From an uncultured Clostridia bacterium (lineage in GTDB: Bacteria > Bacillota > Clostridia > Lutisporales > Lutisporaceae), in contig CALGKJ010000030.1 of the NCBI GenBank assembly GCA_937930535.1, positions 1-63,001 on the forward strand: a stretch of DNA of 63,001 bases. The letters run 5' to 3'. Shown here one piece after another: positions 61,063 to 63,001 of the stretch. Each line of letters opens with the position of its first letter. Position 1 is the stretch's first letter. The position numbers and the translations under genes are program-made. A model generated the notes under the pieces. That model was not told the origin of the DNA. It ran no database searches and was given only the letters and a program-made list of their open reading frames with translations.

Positions 61063-62217
61063 ATGAGCTTATTATTAAAAAACTGTTTTATCTATGAAGA
61101 CAAGGATATAAAAGACATTCTAATTATGGATAATACTATTAAGGAAATAGGATCTAATATAAGCACCAATAATAAGGAGCTCACTGTTATTGATATAAAG
61201 GAGCTTCCTGTTATTCCAGGGCTTATAGATTGTCATACACACCTAGGTATTATTGAAGAAGCTACAGGGAAGATCGGCGTAGATAACAATGAGACCTCAG
61301 ATCCTGTAACCCCTCATCTTAGAAGTCTTGATGCTATAAATCCCTTTGATATAGCTTTTGGAGATGCTATACGCTCTGGGATAACATGTGTCATGAGCGG
61401 ACCTGGCAGTAATAACGCTGTTAGCGGACAAAATGTGGCAATTAAAACCTACGGCAAAATTATTGATAAGATGCTTATTAAAAATCCCTCAGGCTTTAAG
61501 GTTGCTTTTGGCGAAAATCCAATTACAACTTATGGAAATAACGATAAATGTCCAGTTACAAGAATGGGTACAGCAGCTCTTATAAGAGAATTATTTATGC
61601 GTACACAAGATTACATGACTAAAAAAGAGAATAAGAATAATACTCTAAAGGAAAGAGATATACGGCTTGAAGCAGTCATACCAGTTTTAAATGGAAGCAT
61701 TCCACTGCGTGCACATGCACACAGAGCTGATGATATAGCTACAGCAATAAGGATTGCCAGTGAATTTAATATTAAAAAACTGGTAATTGAACATGGAACA
61801 GAGGCAAATCTTATAAAAGATTACATTAAGGAAAAGGATATTCCAGTAGCTTATGGACCCATGCTTACTCCAAGAATAAAGATGGAGCTTAAAAAAAGAC
61901 AGTATAGTGCAGTTCTTGAGCTTGTTGAGGCTGGAATAAAGGTAGCATTAATGACAGATCACCCTTATAATTCAATTGAGCAGCTGAGAACCATATCAAT
62001 ACTGGCTGTAGCGCAAGGTTTAAGCGAAGCAGAAGCTTTAAAATGCATGACTGTTCATCCTGCTGAAATACTGCAATGCTCAGAAAGAATAGGCAGGCTT
62101 AAAGATGGGTATGACGCAGATTTAGTAGTTTTTGATGGTGACCCCTTTGAAATCAAATCAAAGGTGCTTATGACTATAATAAATGGCAGCATTGTTTATA
62201 ACACAATGCAAAATTAA
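61063..62217 (+). CDS. Amidohydrolase, imidazolonepropionase-like
   Basis: A 384-residue cytoplasmic metal hydrolase. The first metal motif is PGLIDCHTHLGIIEE near 54-62, with AHAHRADDI near 222 (metal His) and EHGTEANLI near 245; LMTDHPYNSIEQL near 308 provides the metal Asp. It ends GRLKDGYDADLVVFDGDPFE, as usual in this superfamily. The arrangement resembles imidazolonepropionase-related enzymes of unknown substrate. It follows the ZIP gene by 101 bases behind a terminator and is expressed separately. Confidence 0.88.
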   Translation: MSLLLKNCFIYEDKDIKDILIMDNTIKEIGSNISTNNKELTVIDIKELPVIPGLIDCHTHLGIIEEATGKIGVDNNETSDPVTPHLRSLDAINPFDIAFGDAIRSGITCVMSGPGSNNAVSGQNVAIKTYGKIIDKMLIKNPSGFKVAFGENPITTYGNNDKCPVTRMGTAALIRELFMRTQDYMTKKENKNNTLKERDIRLEAVIPVLNGSIPLRAHAHRADDIATAIRIASEFNIKKLVIEHGTEANLIKDYIKEKDIPVAYGPMLTPRIKMELKKRQYSAVLELVEAGIKVALMTDHPYNSIEQLRTISILAVAQGLSEAEALKCMTVHPAEILQCSERIGRLKDGYDADLVVFDGDPFEIKSKVLMTIINGSIVYNTMQN

Positions 62218-62246
62218 GGATACATACTAGCAGATAAACTTCTATA

Positions 62247-62347
62247 TATAGGGAAGCAGCCACAAAGCTTAACTTGATGTGGTAGTTATGCTTCCCTTCT
62301 AGGTTTTTAATTTTGAATAATCTAAGTTTTAAGCTAAAAACCCTATA
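62247..62347. repeat. Family C modular repeat, full unit (101 bp)
   Basis: The element runs from TATAG (62247-62251) to CTATA (62343-62347). H5 is AGGGAAGCA with TGCTTCCCT, including an inner CCACA/TGTGG pairing; a linker TCT follows; H4 is AGGTTTTTAATTT with AAGCTAAAAACCCT. The copy at 36557-36660 is its inverse. Confidence 0.85.
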
Positions 62348-62368
62348 GTATTGAATTTTAACAGCTTT

Positions 62369-62659
62369 TTATTCCTGGGAAGCTTCAGTATCAATCAAAC
62401 TGACATCAATAATCCTTGCAACATAGTTATCCATTCCTTCTTGCACTACTATTTGAATCGAGGGAGTCTCAGGTGTTTCTGCAAAAGCATTATATACCTT
62501 TATTCCGTCATTTATAAAGTCCTCGTCTTCTCTGGCAACAATTTGATAGCTTCCATCAACTTCATGCTTCTCTAAAACCTCTATAACCCTGCCTGCCACT
62601 TCATCAACCGGGCATTCCATACCTTTTAATTCATCTAAAATTTTTGTTGTATTATCCAT
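62369..62659 (-). CDS. Small acidic protein, function unknown
   Basis: I choose the ATG at 62659 with AAGGAG 10 bases upstream; the frame is open 39 codons further but that part covers a repeat remnant and a terminator. The 96-residue protein is acidic, with a helical start (TTKILDELKGMECPVDEVAG) and a beta-rich second half (SYQIVAREDEDFINDGIKVY, IQIVVQEGMDNYV). No motif, signal or membrane segment. It lies downstream of the DUF3298 gene on the same strand. No family recognised. Confidence 0.55.
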   Translation of the reverse strand: MDNTTKILDELKGMECPVDEVAGRVIEVLEKHEVDGSYQIVAREDEDFINDGIKVYNAFAETPETPSIQIVVQEGMDNYVARIIDVSLIDTEASQE

Positions 62660-62690
62660 ATTATAAAACTCCTTTATATTTTGTAATTTT

Positions 62691-62707
62691 GAAGTTGTTT
62701 CTCTATA
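62691..62707. repeat. H2 repeat remnant (right arm)
   Basis: GAAGTTGTTTCTCTATA is the right end of the H2 module without its left arm, just upstream of the 96-residue gene. Confidence 0.5.
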
Positions 62708-62736
62708 GAATATATTTATTATAACCTTAAAAGATA

Positions 62737-62781
62737 AAACAATGCGGCTGCATTGTGATACATCATACAGCCCCATTGTTT
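62737..62781 (-). terminator. Terminator after the DUF3298 gene
   Basis: A 14-bp stem with one mismatch (AAACAATGCGGCTG / CAGCCCCATTGTTT, loop of 17), directly at the stop codon. Confidence 0.7.
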
Positions 62782-63001
62782 ATTTTTTAAATGATTTCCA
62801 AAATTCACTATCAATATTTATCAAATTTATTATCTGTTCATATGGTATTACAAAGGTTGGAAAACCCTCTGCATAAGAAGCAATATCATATGGTTGAAAG
62901 TAAATAACCAGAGCATCCTCAGTAGCAATAAAACTCTGTTCAGAGCTGATTAAATCAATATTCTCAACTGAATATGTCAGTTCGTCCTTTTTATTTTCCT
63001 C
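62780..63001 (-). CDS. DUF3298/RsiV-like C-terminal domain protein, partial
   Basis: The last 73 codons of a gene that begins outside the window. The pattern ALVIYFQPYDIASYAEGFP followed by TFVIPYEQIINL is the end of the DUF3298 domain, found in the extracellular part of RsiV-type anti-sigma factors (which bind lysozyme) and in related clostridial surface proteins. Whether this protein has an anti-sigma domain cannot be seen. It ends in a terminator. Confidence 0.7.
   Translation of the reverse strand, partial: EENKKDELTYSVENIDLISSEQSFIATEDALVIYFQPYDIASYAEGFPTFVIPYEQIINLINIDSEFWKSFKK

Noticed and set aside
62660-62776. Upstream extension of the 96-residue gene by 39 codons
   Set aside because: It overlaps a repeat remnant and the terminator of the preceding gene; the ATG at 62659 has AAGGAG.
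1-63001. tRNA genes, rRNA genes, insertion sequences or prophage
   Set aside because: No cloverleaf-like segments with TTCGAATC-type arms, no rRNA-like blocks, no transposase, integrase or phage structural genes were seen by eye; a covariance-model scan would be the decisive test.

Overview
This AT-rich 63 kb window reads as the chromosome of a spore-forming, motile, anaerobic member of the Clostridia. The evidence is an alpha/beta-type small acid-soluble spore protein, a DUF4364 regulator, a T-box-controlled valS, an aldo/keto reductase carrying a ferredoxin domain, strong AGGAGG ribosome binding sites, frequent TTG and GTG starts, and many rho-independent terminators. I see no rRNA or tRNA gene, CRISPR array, insertion sequence, prophage or replication origin.

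Positions 1-10.8 kb (minus strand) hold a divergent Gram-positive Tad/Flp pilus locus. From its promoter it runs: CpaE/TadZ-like ATPase, SAF-domain CpaB-like protein, a second MinD-like protein with an atypical P-loop, the motor ATPase TadA/CpaF, TadB, TadC, three unassigned single-pass pilin-like proteins, two Flp prepilins, TadE, TadG, and the first codons of another CpaB-like protein. No prepilin peptidase is inside the window. Positions 11-20.9 kb hold a lipoprotein polysaccharide deacetylase, the spore protein genes, DUF4364, a class I amidotransferase-fold hydrolase, the GTPase YchF, a 528-residue lysine-rich protein with a putative muramidase-like segment and a C-terminal Cys/His motif, a secreted GHSKG hydrolase, a C_GCAxxG_C_C protein and a TDT-type transporter.

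Positions 21-35.6 kb are largely housekeeping: PIG-L deacetylase, GNAT, folC, valS with T-box, pgsA, mnmH, sfsA and a PpaX-like phosphatase. They also hold an NMT1/SsuA-type ABC transporter whose binding protein is separated from its ATPase and permease by mnmH and an amidohydrolase. Positions 36-63 kb mix envelope lipid functions (DegV, cardiolipin synthase, patatin) and signalling (histidine kinase, a decayed REC-GAF kinase, a GAF-GGDEF cyclase, a chemotaxis receptor, a Cache-PAS-GGDEF-HD-GYP protein) with HtpG, a MarR/MFS pair, glycerate kinase, a DUF3810 metalloprotease-like protein, a ZIP transporter, an amidohydrolase and, at the right edge, part of a DUF3298 protein.

The most unusual feature is a set of intergenic modular repeats. 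Three sequence families (A, B, C) share one architecture: about 101-105 bp, termini TATAG...CTATA (or one base away), and two consecutive hairpins. Shorter copies keep the same ends but only one hairpin or a remnant. They sit between genes through the whole window, and two of them supply the stop codon of the adjacent gene. Other notable features are two decaying genes (a REC-GAF-kinase and a DUF1232 remnant) and very long perfect palindromic terminators that overlap the stop codons of convergent genes.
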